A stretch of 64,000 nucleotides of DNA from Oscillatoriales cyanobacterium CG2_30_40_61. Lineage in GTDB: Bacteria; Cyanobacteriota; Cyanobacteriia; Cyanobacteriales; Microcoleaceae. Shown in pieces: positions 63,461-64,000 of this stretch. The notes under the pieces were generated by a model. The model worked only from the letters and a program-made list of their open reading frames with translations, was not told the DNA's origin and did no database searches. The stretch spans positions 27,176 through 91,175 of the forward strand of contig MNYZ01000018.1 of assembly GCA_001873365.1 (NCBI GenBank), given 5' to 3'. Every line of letters starts with the position of its first letter. Position 1 is the first letter of the stretch. A program made the translations under genes and the position numbers.

Positions 63461-63700
63461 TGGTTCTCTCTTGATAATATTACTTTAAACTTCCAGATTA
63501 AGGGATTGATTCAATTTTGGAAAATTTCTCAACATTTTAATCACAGTTGTAATTTAACTTTACATTCTGTCAAACATCCGGCATCGCCCATACTCAATTC
63601 TTGATTTTTTCAGAGACTCTTAACATTTAACTAAAATCCTCAACCCTAAATTTTTAATTCTTAACACTTAAATGTTTACTCCATATACTTAATCGGGTGG

Positions 63701-63732
63701 CTATTACCTATTACCTATTACCTATTACCTAT
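63701..63732. repeat. Heptanucleotide tandem repeat CTATTAC
   Basis: Four perfect copies of CTATTAC (63701-63728) and a partial fifth. Short tandem repeats of seven bases are known in filamentous cyanobacteria. It precedes the IS630 fragment and has no coding role. Confidence 0.85.
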
Positions 63733-63751
63733 AGCAATCCTAAATGATTTT

Positions 63752-64000
63752 CTATATATAAGTATACTGATGAATTTTGGGAAAATCAAATTTATGTTCC
63801 TTAGTAAAAAACTCGAACAAAAATTTGATAATCTTAAACGACCTGCATAAATACCAATACTTCCTCAAAAAGTTTTTCGCTTGTAACCAAATATCTTCAA
63901 CCGGATTTTGTTGCGGAGCATTAGGAGCAAATAAAATACAAGTAATTAAAAAATCATCAGGTTCTTTATCACCATTTATTTCTGATAAAAATTCTCTAAA
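63752..64000 (-). CDS. IS630-family transposase, C-terminal part cut by window edge
   Basis: The minus-strand frame is open from 64000 to TAG 63752-63754 (82 codons visible). It contains LFAPNAPQQNPVEDIWLQAK, the highly conserved region of IS630/Tc1-like DDE transposases that carries the last catalytic acidic residue (Glu in PVEDIW), and ends FPKIHQYTYI. The N-terminal part lies outside the window, so intactness cannot be judged. Confidence 0.85.
   Translation of the reverse strand, partial: FREFLSEINGDKEPDDFLITCILFAPNAPQQNPVEDIWLQAKNFLRKYWYLCRSFKIIKFLFEFFTKEHKFDFPKIHQYTYI

Noticed and set aside
1..64000. tRNA and rRNA genes
   Set aside because: Intergenic regions were scanned by eye for T-loop (GGTTCGAATCC-like) motifs and rRNA signatures; none was found. 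A covariance-model search would be decisive.

Overview
The window looks like chromosomal DNA of a filamentous, oscillatorialean (Planktothrix-like) cyanobacterium. It carries photosynthesis genes (psbX, ndhM, ycf66, a CSP41-type epimerase) and many HIP1 octamers (GCGATCGC). Several proteins belong to families typical of cyanobacteria: a kinase-TPR fusion, a DUF3352 protein, vMAP/NB-ARC proteins and a group 2 sigma factor. The genus is inferred from the overall flavour, not proven. I saw no rRNA, tRNA or CRISPR array.

Layout. 1-3.05 kb: the 3' part of a CSP41-like gene and a Ser/Thr kinase with TPRs. 3.08-4.49 kb: a tnpB-only IS200/IS605-type element whose transposase frame runs into the 3' end of rsfS. 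4.5-10.6 kb: rsfS, a glycosyltransferase, a DUF3352 protein, an SDR epimerase and a membrane GTPase. 11.0-13.65 kb: a compact arsR - SulP (BicA-like) - exported beta-carbonic anhydrase operon, probably for inorganic carbon acquisition. 13.8-16.3 kb: an unusual DnaQ-like exonuclease fused to a P-loop ATPase. 16.5-23.8 kb: a 37-codon gene, a CRY-DASH-type photolyase homologue, peptide deformylase, a sigma factor, an Anbu-type protease, a dehydrogenase and accC. 24.0-25.1 kb: a three-gene cassette with an HNH nuclease. 25.3-30.9 kb: ileS and clpC. 31.0-34.2 kb: an accessory patch with a Tat-like protein, an NB-ARC STAND ATPase and a RelE-type toxin module. 34.3-55.98 kb: mostly housekeeping and conserved cyanobacterial genes (aroA, a repeat-rich TPR protein, a YggT protein, psbX, ycf66, lpxB, a VIT/VWA protein, dusA, cobW, a PP2C phosphatase, ndhM, an inositol-phosphatase-family gene, an ArsA-type ATPase).

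56-61.2 kb is the densest accessory island. An NB-ARC STAND gene is divergent from a tightly spaced AAA ATPase - small membrane protein - soluble protein operon. BrnT/BrnA and PIN-domain toxin modules follow. The island lies between an arsA/DUF2358 pair and sdhA. The window ends with a small membrane protein and the 3' end of an IS630-family transposase.

The intergenic spaces hold several families of short palindromic repeats. They include GTAGGGGCGGGTTC-bounded elements, GTAGTAAG-type palindromes and AGAAACC-GGTTTCT hairpins, plus a dispersed repeat of about 80 bp in two inverted copies. Several of these lie at the ends of convergent genes and probably act as terminators. The strongest candidates for undescribed biology are the AAA operon paired with the STAND gene, the exonuclease-ATPase fusion, and the HNH cassette. 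No function could be proven from sequence alone.
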